This document shows, one piece after another, positions 9,864-17,103 of a stretch of 50,237 bases of DNA. The stretch lies in contig VFJQ01000073.1 in assembly GCA_009885995.1 (NCBI GenBank), forward strand, positions 1 to 50,237, in the 5' to 3' direction. Under the pieces are notes generated by a model. It searched no databases and was not told the DNA's origin. It saw nothing but the letters and a program-made list of their open reading frames with translations. This stretch comes from Verrucomicrobiota bacterium (GTDB taxonomy: Bacteria > Verrucomicrobiota > Verrucomicrobiia > Chthoniobacterales > Chthoniobacteraceae). Every line of letters starts with the position of its first letter. Position 1 is the stretch's first letter. A program made the position numbers and the translations under genes.

Positions 9864-10148
9864 GTGCCCCGCCCGACGCGCCTCGCCTTCATCACCGTCC
9901 CGCTCGCGATCGCGCCGCTCATCGCCGCGGTCTTCGGGGGGACGGAAGGAGTGGGGTTCTTCTTCACCTTCGGCTCGATGTGCATCGCCGCGCCCGCCGT
10001 CGGCTTTTGGCTCGGCGAAATGCGCGGGCGCTCCGGCGAAGGCCGCGCCGCCATCGGCTGCCTCGGCACGCTCGCGCTCTTCGCCTTCTACTTCCTCTGG
10101 GCGCTGCTCGTCGCCCCGGCGATCCTGCGCGTGCTGCGGGCGCCTTGA
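9864..10148 (+). CDS. Small membrane protein of unknown function
   Basis: A GTG start one base after the argG stop gives 94 residues with about three hydrophobic segments (around 8-24, 30-50 and 65-90). The tight spacing suggests translational coupling with argG. I do not recognise a family. A palindromic repeat begins two bases after its stop codon. Confidence 0.6.
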   Translation: MPRPTRLAFITVPLAIAPLIAAVFGGTEGVGFFFTFGSMCIAAPAVGFWLGEMRGRSGEGRAAIGCLGTLALFAFYFLWALLVAPAILRVLRAP

Positions 10149-10150
10149 GC

Positions 10151-10290
10151 TTTTTAACGCAGAGGCGCAGAGGTGCGCAGAGGTCCGCAGAGAGAGGGAA
10201 ACACGAGAGGCGTTACCCCTCAGCCGCTGCTCCTTTCTCACTCCGAAACCCTCTGCGCCCCTCTGCGCCCTTTGCGCCTCTGCGTTGAAA
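10151..10290. repeat. Dispersed inverted repeat (AACGCAGAGGCGCAGAGG type)
   Basis: The left part carries AACGCAGAGGCGCAGAGG with near-repeats of GCAGAGGT, and the right part ends in TTTGCGCCTCTGCGTT, its reverse complement, with CTCTGCGCCC units before it. The stretch lies between two genes and has no reading frame of its own. Elements built on this sequence occur often in genomes of this phylum; that statement is from general knowledge. Confidence 0.8.
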
Positions 10291-10333
10291 TGAGGCGTGC
10301 CAAACCACACGCACGCCCCTAGCGTCCGCCCCC

Positions 10334-10741
10334 ATGCCGCCCGATAACTCCCCACGCACGCGCGCCCTGCGGATGCTCATGACGATGGATGCCACCGTTC
10401 TCGCGCTCCTCGGCCTCGCCTTCATCTGCTGCCCGCAGACGATCACCGCCGCGTTTCATTTCAAAGACCTGCCACCCGCGGTGAACTTCCTCATCGGCAT
10501 GTGGGGCTGCGCGCTCGCCACGCTCGGCGCCGGCTACTTCGTCGCCGCCGTCGATCCCGCGCGGCACCGGCTGTGGGTCTGCATCGGCATCGCCCGCGGC
10601 GCGGCGGAAGCCATCTTCGGCTGGAGTTGCCTCGCCCGCGGCATCATCACCTGGCAGCAGAGCGGGCTGAGCATCCTGCTCGCCGCGTTCATGGCCATCG
10701 CCTACCTCGCGCTCTACCCGCGCACCACCGCCGCAAACTGA
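10334..10741 (+). CDS. Four-helix membrane protein of unknown function
   Basis: 135 residues with four hydrophobic segments at roughly 18-38, 50-75, 82-103 and 108-130. An ATG at 10334 is used; a second at 10373 is possible. It overlaps the next small membrane gene by one base, and the following genes are packed equally tightly, so 10334-13128 reads like one operon. No family recognised. Confidence 0.65.
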   Translation: MPPDNSPRTRALRMLMTMDATVLALLGLAFICCPQTITAAFHFKDLPPAVNFLIGMWGCALATLGAGYFVAAVDPARHRLWVCIGIARGAAEAIFGWSCLARGIITWQQSGLSILLAAFMAIAYLALYPRTTAAN

Positions 10742-10944
10742 TGGAAGTCGTCGGCCTCGCCCTCCTCATCGCCGTCTTCGTTGTCGGCTTCCTCATCGCC
10801 GGTCGCTGGTTCACGAATGTGTGGCTGCAAATCATCGTCGGCGCTGCGATGGGCATCGCCCTCGTCGCCGTCCTCGCCTTCGCCTTCCTCGGCGTCATGT
10901 TCGCCGGCTGCCTGCTCACGAGCGGGAAGATGGATTTCAAGTGA
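10741..10944 (+). CDS. Small two-helix membrane protein
   Basis: 67 residues, nearly all hydrophobic, with helices at about 4-22 and 28-57. The ATG overlaps the previous stop codon by one base, which signals translational coupling. The C-terminus, FAGCLLTSGKMDFK, resembles the ends of two other small membrane proteins in this cluster, which carry a Gly-Cys pair just after the last helix. No known family. Confidence 0.65.
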   Translation: MEVVGLALLIAVFVVGFLIAGRWFTNVWLQIIVGAAMGIALVAVLAFAFLGVMFAGCLLTSGKMDFK

Positions 10945-11249
10945 GCGTGCGCTGGCCGAAGACGATCGCTGGCCGGCTCAGTCTTGCGCTACCGGCGATG
11001 ATTATCGCTGGCGGGAGTGCGATCGAGAGCCTCTGGCCTAGTGGAGAGGCATCCACTCCGATTCTGTCGGGTCTTATCGCGGGGCTCGTCTCGATCGTGT
11101 TGGGAATGACTTTCGCCGAGTCGAATCGCGACATCGTCTCACGCGTATTGCTGGGCGTGGAACTCGCCGTCGCGATCTTTTGCGTCAATCTCGCCCTCGC
11201 CTTTCCCGGCTGTTTGGTTTCTTACCAATTCCTCCACCCCCTCAAGTAA
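10941..11249 (+). CDS. Small membrane protein, translationally coupled
   Basis: A GTG start at 10941 overlaps the previous stop in a GTGA arrangement and gives 102 residues with three hydrophobic stretches. The C-terminal end is LAFPGCLVSYQFLHPLK, again a helix followed by Gly-Cys. It ends five bases before the radical SAM gene, making joint expression likely. The function is unknown. Confidence 0.6.
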   Translation: MSVRWPKTIAGRLSLALPAMIIAGGSAIESLWPSGEASTPILSGLIAGLVSIVLGMTFAESNRDIVSRVLLGVELAVAIFCVNLALAFPGCLVSYQFLHPLK

Positions 11250-11254
11250 AGAGG

Positions 11255-12766
11255 ATGACCACCACCGAAACCCTCCTCAAGCGCACCACCAGCCGCTGCC
11301 CGGTCTGCCACGCGGCGGCGCCGGCGGAGGTGTGGCGGCGGAGCGAGGAGGGGAAGCAGACCGTCTGGCTGCGGCGGCGGTGCGCCGAGCACGGCGCGGC
11401 GGAGGCCTGCATCAGCAGCGACGCCCGCTTCTACTGGCTCGCGCAAGGCGACCCGCGCAACGGCTGCGCCTCGTGCTCCGGCGATGGCGGGCGCGACGGC
11501 ACGCTCGGCGTGAATGTCGCTGGAGGGCATCGCGCCGTCGATGCCACGCCCGGCACCGACGGCGCGGTGCCCTCCAACCCAGCCACCGAGCGCCTCTCCA
11601 CCTGCCTCGCCCTCATCGAGATCGTCACCTCCTGCAACCTCGCCTGCCCCACGTGCTACGCCGACTCGCCCCAGAGCACGCGCGTCGATTTCATCCCGCT
11701 CGCCGATCTCCAGCGCCGCATCGACGGCGTGATCGCGCGCAAGGGCCGCATCGAAATCCTCCAGCTCTCCGGCGGCGAACCGACGCTGCACCCGCAGTTC
11801 TTCGAGCTGCTCGCGTGGTGCCACGCGCACCCCGGGCTCGACTACGTGCTGCTCAATACCAACGGCGTCCGCATCGCCACCGACGACGCCTTCGCCGACG
11901 CGCTCGGCAAAACGTATCGGCTCGGCAAGTTTCAGCTCTACCTCCAGTTCGACGGCCCGCAGGAAGCCGCCCAGCGCACCCTGCGCGGCGCCGACCTGCG
12001 CGCCATCCGCGAAAAGGCCATCGCCCGCTGCCGCGACCTCGCCATCCCGCTCACCCTCGCGATGACGGTGACCGGCGAAAACCTCCCGCACATCTGGGAC
12101 GCGATCGAGTTCGGCCTGCGGTGGGAAAACGTCCGCGGCATCAGCTTCCAGCCGATGTTCACGAGCGGGCGGGTGGGAGCAGGGAGCAGGGAGCAGGGAG
12201 CAGTGAATCAGCAGCCTGCGAAAGACGCTCGCACCGGAGTCCTGCCCCCTGCTCCCTGCTCGCTGCTCCCTGCCCTGAACACCGCCGACATCATCCTCGC
12301 CGCCGTCGGGCAAAGCGGCGGCGCGATCAAGTTCGACGACTTCACCCCGCTGCCCTGCGGCGACCCGAACTGCGCCACGATCGGCTACCTGCTGCGCACA
12401 CCCGCCGGCCTGCGCTCGATCAGCGACTTCATCGACTTCGCGCAAGTGCAGGGCTTCCTCCGCGACAAAGTGCGCTACTCCCTCGACGACCTCGCCCAGT
12501 GCGGCTGCGAGAGCGAACCTCTCGGCCGCCTGTTGCACAGCATGGAGCAGGGAGCAGGGGGCAGGGAGCCTGCGGCGGGCGCTGGCTCCGTGCTCCATGC
12601 TCCATGCTCCATGCCCGTGCCCGCCGCCGCCCCCTTCCGCCTCTTCATCAAGCCCTTCATGGACGCGTGGACGTGGGACGAAGACCGCATCGACCGCTGC
12701 TGCACCCACGTCATCCGCCCCGATGGGGTGCTGGATTCGTTTTGCAGGTATTATTCACAACGATGA
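11255..12766 (+). CDS. Radical SAM protein of the Tes/MJ0619 family
   Basis: 503 residues. The radical SAM cluster-binding motif is Cys127, Cys131 and Cys134 (TSCNLACPTCYADS). Around it are the features of the tetraether-lipid-synthase / pterin methyltransferase family: an N-terminal RCPVC pair (Cys15, Cys18), QLSGGEPTLHP, LYLQFDG, GRV after FQPMFTS, and DFTPLPCGDPNC. In archaea this family joins lipid tails into membrane-spanning tetraethers, and bacterial relatives are linked to membrane-spanning lipids; the substrate here is unknown. Three palindromic elements are embedded in frame at about residues 89-108, 307-344 and 430-453, all in places where relatives have short loops. The ATG at 11255 follows a GAGG. 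The stop overlaps the next start (ATGA). Confidence 0.83.
   Translation: MTTTETLLKRTTSRCPVCHAAAPAEVWRRSEEGKQTVWLRRRCAEHGAAEACISSDARFYWLAQGDPRNGCASCSGDGGRDGTLGVNVAGGHRAVDATPGTDGAVPSNPATERLSTCLALIEIVTSCNLACPTCYADSPQSTRVDFIPLADLQRRIDGVIARKGRIEILQLSGGEPTLHPQFFELLAWCHAHPGLDYVLLNTNGVRIATDDAFADALGKTYRLGKFQLYLQFDGPQEAAQRTLRGADLRAIREKAIARCRDLAIPLTLAMTVTGENLPHIWDAIEFGLRWENVRGISFQPMFTSGRVGAGSREQGAVNQQPAKDARTGVLPPAPCSLLPALNTADIILAAVGQSGGAIKFDDFTPLPCGDPNCATIGYLLRTPAGLRSISDFIDFAQVQGFLRDKVRYSLDDLAQCGCESEPLGRLLHSMEQGAGGREPAAGAGSVLHAPCSMPVPAAAPFRLFIKPFMDAWTWDEDRIDRCCTHVIRPDGVLDSFCRYYSQR
11521..11576. repeat. Palindrome embedded in the radical SAM gene (first of three)
   Basis: The arms 11521-11540 and 11557-11576 are 20 bases each and complementary with one mismatch; the left arm reads TGGAGGGCATCGCGCCGTCG. 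The loop is 16 bases. The element encodes residues of about 89-108, between the N-terminal Cys-rich part and the radical SAM core, and leaves the frame intact. Confidence 0.85.
12174..12274. repeat. GGGAGCA-repeat palindrome embedded in the radical SAM gene
   Basis: Direct repeats of GGGAGCA on the left (12175-12203) face CTGCTCC-type repeats on the right (12242-12274), giving roughly 29-bp imperfect complementary arms. It encodes about residues 307-344, just after the conserved FTSGR and before the DFTPLPC region. The reading frame runs through it. Confidence 0.85.
12541..12613. repeat. Third palindrome in the radical SAM gene
   Basis: CATGGAGCAGGGAGCAG on the left faces repeated TGCTCCATG on the right. 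It encodes residues of about 430-453, between the QCGCESEPLGRLL segment and the C-terminal RLFIKPFMDAW segment, in frame. Confidence 0.8.
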
Positions 12767-13128
12767 GCTCGGACGCCCATCGTAAACGCTGGCGTTTCCC
12801 CGCATACCTGCTGCCCGGAATGACGCTGCTCGCCTTCATGGTGGCGGCGCGATTCAAATTGGACACCGAGTTTAACGCCATCATCGTTCAGATTCTGCCT
12901 TCTTCGCTTGTCTACTGGAGCGATGCCTTGCCCTTTGTCGGCTGGCTGATTCTGACCGTTCTCTGCTCCGGTTGGCTCTGCTGCGATCACTGCAAATACC
13001 GAGAGGTTTCTGGTTGGATGCTTTGGACACGAGTCATCTGCCTCACGCCGTTGGTCGCCATTTTTCACATCATCGGCTCAGTCGTCATCGCGGCACCGGG
13101 TTGCGTGCTTCTTCTGGGTCGCCGCTGA
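12763..13128 (+). CDS. Small membrane protein coupled to the radical SAM gene
   Basis: 121 residues; the ATG overlaps the radical SAM stop (ATGA). There are three to four hydrophobic segments. A Cys-rich loop (SGWLCCDHCKY) lies between helices and could bind metal. The C-terminus IAAPGCVLLLGRR repeats the helix-then-Gly-Cys pattern of the small proteins upstream. No family recognised; its coupling to the enzyme suggests a shared membrane task. Confidence 0.65.
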   Translation: MSSDAHRKRWRFPAYLLPGMTLLAFMVAARFKLDTEFNAIIVQILPSSLVYWSDALPFVGWLILTVLCSGWLCCDHCKYREVSGWMLWTRVICLTPLVAIFHIIGSVVIAAPGCVLLLGRR

Positions 13129-13189
13129 TTCTCGTGAGCCCGGTATCTTCGTCCTTCCGACAGCTGACGAACGCCTTCTGATCCTGACC

Positions 13190-13954
13190 ATGCCACTTAC
13201 GGACTCCCCCTACCGCTGGCTCCTGCTCGCCGGGGTCGCGGTCAGCTTTTTCCTCTGGTCCCGCCTCGCCCGGCGCGAGCCGCGCCTGCTCGGCGTGTAT
13301 CTGGGCGGGCTACTCGGCGCGTTCACCGGCGCGAAGCTCGTGTATCTCGGCGCCGAGGGCTGGCTGTTTTGGGATTCGCCGCAGCGCTGGCTCATCTGGG
13401 CCACGGGCAAGACCATCCTCGGCGCGCTGCTCGGCGGTTACGCGGGAGTGGAGATCGCGAAGAAGCTCGTCGGCTATGAGCGCGCCACGGGCGACCTCTT
13501 CGCCATCGTCGCGCCGGTCGGGATCATCCTCGGGCGCATCGGCTGCCTGCTGCATGGCTGCTGCGCCGGGCGGGAATGTGCGCCGGCGTGGTGGACGATC
13601 CGCGATCACCTCGGCGTGACGCGCTGGCCCGCGGTGCCGGCGGAGATCGGGTTCAATGTGCTCGCGCTCGCCGTCTTCCTCGCGATGCGCTGGTGGAACG
13701 CGCGCTCCGAGCGCGTTTGCCCGCCTGCACACAAGCTCAACGCGCTCGGAGCGCGCGTTCCACCTTTCGCTGGCCAGCACTTCCACCTCTACCTCATCGG
13801 CTACGGCACCTTCCGCTTCCTGCATGAAATCCTCCGCGACACTCCGCGGCTCGCGCCGGGCATTTCGGGCTACCAGGTCGCGGCACTGGCCTGCGTGCTG
13901 CTAGGCGCATGGGGCTTTTTTCGCCGCCGGAAGTTGTCACACACGCACCCTTGA
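13190..13954 (+). CDS. Lgt-family membrane protein (prolipoprotein diacylglyceryl transferase-like)
   Basis: 254 residues with about seven membrane segments. The pattern ATGKTILGALLGGYAG followed by GIILGRIGCLLHGCCAG matches the glycine-rich core and the GRIGNFxNG-type signature of Lgt, and YGTFRFLHEILRD resembles the Arg/Glu-containing segment of the C-terminal half. True Lgt adds diacylglycerol to the lipobox cysteine of prolipoproteins. The signature is altered (Cys residues replace the Asn/Phe positions), so this is probably a divergent paralogue rather than the housekeeping enzyme. A 69-bp palindrome is inserted in frame at residues 169-191. Confidence 0.72.
   Translation: MPLTDSPYRWLLLAGVAVSFFLWSRLARREPRLLGVYLGGLLGAFTGAKLVYLGAEGWLFWDSPQRWLIWATGKTILGALLGGYAGVEIAKKLVGYERATGDLFAIVAPVGIILGRIGCLLHGCCAGRECAPAWWTIRDHLGVTRWPAVPAEIGFNVLALAVFLAMRWWNARSERVCPPAHKLNALGARVPPFAGQHFHLYLIGYGTFRFLHEILRDTPRLAPGISGYQVAALACVLLGAWGFFRRRKLSHTHP
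13694..13762. repeat. Perfect 22-bp inverted repeat inside the Lgt-like gene
   Basis: The arms 13694-13715 and 13741-13762 are exact reverse complements (left arm begins TGGAACGCGCGCTCC), with a 25-base loop. The whole element is 69 bases, exactly 23 codons (residues 169-191), inserted between two hydrophobic segments of the protein. Confidence 0.92.
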
Positions 13955-13989
13955 AGCGAGTCCGGGCTCGCGCCCGTTCGTGCCCGTTC

Positions 13990-15099
13990 ATGCTCCAGCC
14001 ATCCGTCCTCGCCGCGCTGCTCGCGGCGCTCATCACCGCTCTCCACGCGGAAGATCCCCAGGATGTCTCGCCCTCGCTCGAGCGTATCCGCGATTCCCAC
14101 GAAGTCCCCGCGCTCGCAGCGGCGGCGATCGATGAAGACAAGGTCGTGGCCATCGGCATCGCCGGCTTCCGCGTCGCGGGTGGCGAGGAGCACATCACGC
14201 TCGCCGATCGCTGGCACCTCGGCTCATGCACGAAATCGATGACGGCGTCGCTCGCCGCGATGCTCGTCGAGGATGGCTTGCTGCGCTGGGACTCGACGAT
14301 CGGCGAAGTGCTCGGCGGCGATTGCGCGGACATGGACAAGGCGTGGCGCGGCGTGACGCTCGAGCAACTGCTCGTCCATCGCGGCGGCGCACCGGCGCAC
14401 GCGTCGGCGGACATCTGGACCGTCGCCTGCGGCCGGCTCGGCACGCCCAGCGAACAGCGCCTCGCCTTCATCCAGGGCATGCTCTCGCACTCACCGGAAG
14501 TGACGCCGGGCACCCAGTGGGTGTATTCCGACAGCGGCTACGCGGTCGCGGGCAAGATGCTCGAACGCGCGGCGGGCCAGCCGTGGGAGACGCTGATGCG
14601 GGAGCGACTGTTCGAGCCGCTCGGCATGACGAGCGCCGGCTTCGGCGAGCCCGCGACGGCGGGCGTGGTGAATCAACCGTGGGGCCATCGCGGCTACGAG
14701 GCGCCCTACCAACCGATCCCGCCCGGCCCCGACGCCGACAACCCGCCCGCGATCGCTCCCGCTGCGGCGGTGCATTGCAGCATCGCCGACTTCGCCCGCT
14801 ACGCGAGGTGGCACGTCGCCGGCGCGCGCGGCGAGGGCTGGCTGCTGTCGCCCGAGAGCTTCGAGAAACTGCACACGCCGCCGCCGGAGCAGGAATACGC
14901 GATGGGCTGGGCGGTGACGCAGCGCCGGTGGGCCGGCGGCATCACGCTCATGCACCAGGGGGAGAATGAGATGTTCTACGCCGTGATGTGGCTCGGCCCT
15001 GCGGAGAACACGGCCTTCGTGGCGACGTGCAACGCCGATGGCGACAACGCTGCCGACGCTTGCAACGACGCGATCCGGATGCTGATCAATCGCTACTGA
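13990..15099 (+). CDS. Secreted serine hydrolase, beta-lactamase/PBP4* family
   Basis: 369 residues starting at the ATG at 13990, which gives a signal peptide (MLQPSVLAALLAALITALHA). The catalytic Ser-x-x-Lys motif is SCTK in GSCTKSMTA; the second motif reads YSDSGYA in place of Tyr-x-Asn; a third motif of the HxG type is HQGEN. The fold corresponds to class C beta-lactamases, D-amino-acid peptidases and esterases. The substrate cannot be predicted, and resistance should not be inferred. The preceding gene ends 35 bases upstream. Confidence 0.85.
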   Translation: MLQPSVLAALLAALITALHAEDPQDVSPSLERIRDSHEVPALAAAAIDEDKVVAIGIAGFRVAGGEEHITLADRWHLGSCTKSMTASLAAMLVEDGLLRWDSTIGEVLGGDCADMDKAWRGVTLEQLLVHRGGAPAHASADIWTVACGRLGTPSEQRLAFIQGMLSHSPEVTPGTQWVYSDSGYAVAGKMLERAAGQPWETLMRERLFEPLGMTSAGFGEPATAGVVNQPWGHRGYEAPYQPIPPGPDADNPPAIAPAAAVHCSIADFARYARWHVAGARGEGWLLSPESFEKLHTPPPEQEYAMGWAVTQRRWAGGITLMHQGENEMFYAVMWLGPAENTAFVATCNADGDNAADACNDAIRMLINRY

Positions 15100-15155
15100 G
15101 CGCGCGCGGCTTTTCCGCTCGTCAGTCGCGCGACCCTCGCCAAAGTGCGCGCCTC

Positions 15156-15719
15156 ATGTCCCTCACCGCGCACATCACACCGATTTGGAAAAAGCAGAAG
15201 CTCTTCGTCGGCGCTTTCCTGCTGCTCTTCGGTGCGTGGTTCTTCTGGGATGGCGCGGTCGGCTACCCGCGCACGAATGAACGCTACGCCGCGTGGAAGA
15301 AATATCACGACGCCGGCCAGGACGCGAAGTGGCGCGCCTACGCTGCGAGCCGCGGGTGGAAGGCGCAGCCGCCCGAGCACGCCATGACCGAGATCCAAAT
15401 CCGCGGCCAATTCCTCTACGGCAGCATCGCGGCATTCAGCGGGCTGCTTGCGCTGCTCTACTGGTGGCGGCAAATCGGCCGCACGCTGCAACTCGACGAC
15501 GAAGGGGTGACTTCGCCCGCCGGAACCCGCGTGCCGTTTTCCGCCATCACCGGGCTCGGGCTCAAGAAGTGGGAATCGAAGGGCCTCGCGATCGTGCGCT
15601 ACGAGGTCGGCGGGCGGAAAGGGGAGTTCGTCGTGGACGATTACAAGTTCGAGACCGAGCCCGCGCGGGCGATCGTCGAGGAGATCAAGCGCCGGCTCGA
15701 GGCGCGTGCCGCCGGGTAG
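15156..15719 (+). CDS. Membrane protein with C-terminal PH-like region; stop codon supplied by a repeat
   Basis: 187 residues. Two hydrophobic segments (about 15-32 and 86-105) flank a soluble Trp/Tyr-rich loop, and the C-terminal 80 residues form alternating strands like those in bacterial PH-type domains (TLQLDDEGVTSPAGTRVPF). The TAG stop at 15717-15719 belongs to the first bases of a dispersed palindromic repeat (GTAGGGACC), so the natural C-terminus may have been set by that element. Function unknown. Confidence 0.62.
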   Translation: MSLTAHITPIWKKQKLFVGAFLLLFGAWFFWDGAVGYPRTNERYAAWKKYHDAGQDAKWRAYAASRGWKAQPPEHAMTEIQIRGQFLYGSIAAFSGLLALLYWWRQIGRTLQLDDEGVTSPAGTRVPFSAITGLGLKKWESKGLAIVRYEVGGRKGEFVVDDYKFETEPARAIVEEIKRRLEARAAG

Positions 15720-15793
15720 GGACCGCTGTGCTCAGCGGTCCGCGGATCACGCGTCGCCGCCCCAGCGGACGGCTGAGGGCCGCCGTCCCGACC
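15716..15793. repeat. Dispersed double-hairpin repeat, copy A
   Basis: It begins GTAGGGACCGCTGTGCTCAG and ends CCGCCGTCCCGACC. Each half folds into its own hairpin (GGACCGCTG with CAGCGGTCC; GGACGGC with GCCGTCC). Related copies are at 30601 (inside mnmE) and 48458. It fills the gap between two convergent genes and provides the stop codon of the left one. Confidence 0.9.
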
Positions 15794-15795
15794 AG

Positions 15796-17010
15796 CTACT
15801 TCTTCCGGCGTCCGAACGAATACCCCTTCAGCGTCCGCCCGCCCTTGGCGATGCCGCCTTGCGGGATGCCGCTCTCGTTGAAGAGCTGCGTGTAGAGATA
15901 CTCGAACCCGTCGAGCTTCAGCCGCGGGACGCTGCGGCCGATGAAGCGCTCGATCTTGCGCACCGAGTCGAGGTCTTCCGCGCAAAAGATCGTGAACGCG
16001 TCGCCCAGCAACTGCGCGCGGCCGGTGCGGCCGATGCGGTGGACGTAGTCTTCCGGATGGCCGGGCACGTCGTAATTGATGACGTGCGAGACGCCCGCGA
16101 TGTCGAGCCCGCGCGCGGCGAGATCGGTGGCGACGAGCACTTCGTATTTGCCGCTCTTGAAGCCGGCGAGCGCCTCTTCGCGATCGCGCTGCGTGCGGTC
16201 GCTGTGCATCGCGGCCACGGCGTGATTCTTCTGCTTGAGCAGCGCGGTGACTTTGTCGGCGGCGACTTTCGTCGAGCAGAAGATGAGGACGCTCTGGAAG
16301 TCGGTGCGCTCGAGCAGCGCGATCAGCAGATCGAACTTCTGGTCCTTCGCCACCGGATAGAGCGCGTGGGTCACCGTCTCCGCGGGGCTGAAGCGCAGGC
16401 CGATCTCGATCTTCTCCGGATCCTTGAGCACCCACTGCGTCATCCCTTCGATCTCCGGCGGCATGGTGGCGGAGAAGAATAGCGTCTGGCGTTTCTTCGG
16501 GCACTTCTCGACGATGCGCCGCACTTGCGGGAGGAAGCCCATGTCGAGCATGCGATCGACTTCATCGAGCACGAGGATCTCGAGCGTATCGAGGGAGATC
16601 TCCCCTTCGCCCATGAAATCGAGCAACCGCCCCGGCGTCGCCACGAGCACGTCGATCCCGCTCTTGATGGCCGCGCGCTGCTCGCCAAAGCCGACGCCAC
16701 CATGGACGAGGCCGATGTTCACATCCATGAAGCGCGCGTAGTCGCGAAACGCCGTCTCGACCTGCGCAGCCAGCTCGCGCGTGGGCTCGAGGATGAGGGC
16801 GCGGAGGGTGCCGTGCTTCTTGAGCTTGGTGAGGACGGGCAGTGCGAAGGCCGCTGTTTTCCCCGTGCCGGTCTGCGCGGAACCCATGAGATCCTTCCCC
16901 GAGAGCACCACCGGGATGGCGCGGAGTTGGATCGGCGTGGGATCGATGTAACCCATCGATTGCACGCCATGGACGACTTCATCGAGCAGACCGAATTCCT
17001 GAAATGACAT
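15796..17010 (-). CDS. DEAD-box ATP-dependent RNA helicase
   Basis: 404 residues, two RecA-like domains. Motif Q is present near PTPIQ, motif I is AQTGTGKT (about 45-52), motif II reads DEVD rather than DEAD, motif III is SAT, and motif VI is HRIGRTGR. It is close to the RhlE group and lacks the long basic tail of some members; the end is GYSFGRRKK. Such helicases remodel structured RNA in ribosome assembly or decay. The frame stays open far upstream, but the start at 17010 (MSFQEFGLLDEVV) is the family's normal N-terminus. Confidence 0.95.
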   Translation of the reverse strand: MSFQEFGLLDEVVHGVQSMGYIDPTPIQLRAIPVVLSGKDLMGSAQTGTGKTAAFALPVLTKLKKHGTLRALILEPTRELAAQVETAFRDYARFMDVNIGLVHGGVGFGEQRAAIKSGIDVLVATPGRLLDFMGEGEISLDTLEILVLDEVDRMLDMGFLPQVRRIVEKCPKKRQTLFFSATMPPEIEGMTQWVLKDPEKIEIGLRFSPAETVTHALYPVAKDQKFDLLIALLERTDFQSVLIFCSTKVAADKVTALLKQKNHAVAAMHSDRTQRDREEALAGFKSGKYEVLVATDLAARGLDIAGVSHVINYDVPGHPEDYVHRIGRTGRAQLLGDAFTIFCAEDLDSVRKIERFIGRSVPRLKLDGFEYLYTQLFNESGIPQGGIAKGGRTLKGYSFGRRKK

Positions 17011-17103
17011 GGAGGGCGAGCCGATAGCGGAAGCCGGGAGGGAATCAACCCAGCAAATGCCGCGAGGCTCGCGCGAAGGGCCGCGGGCCGTTAGCGTCGG
17101 GCC

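Noticed and set aside
8495..10069. Minus-strand open frame of 524 codons opposite argG
   Set aside because: argG is a full-length known enzyme; the opposite product has no recognisable motif and typical shadow composition.
11222..12709. Minus-strand open frame of 495 codons opposite the radical SAM gene
   Set aside because: The plus-strand gene has all family motifs and coupled neighbours; the antisense frame has none.
13990..15099. An antibiotic-resistance beta-lactamase
   Set aside because: The Ser-x-x-Lys serine hydrolase fold is shared with many esterases and peptidases, and the YSDSG and HQG motifs are not those of a typical AmpC; resistance cannot be inferred.
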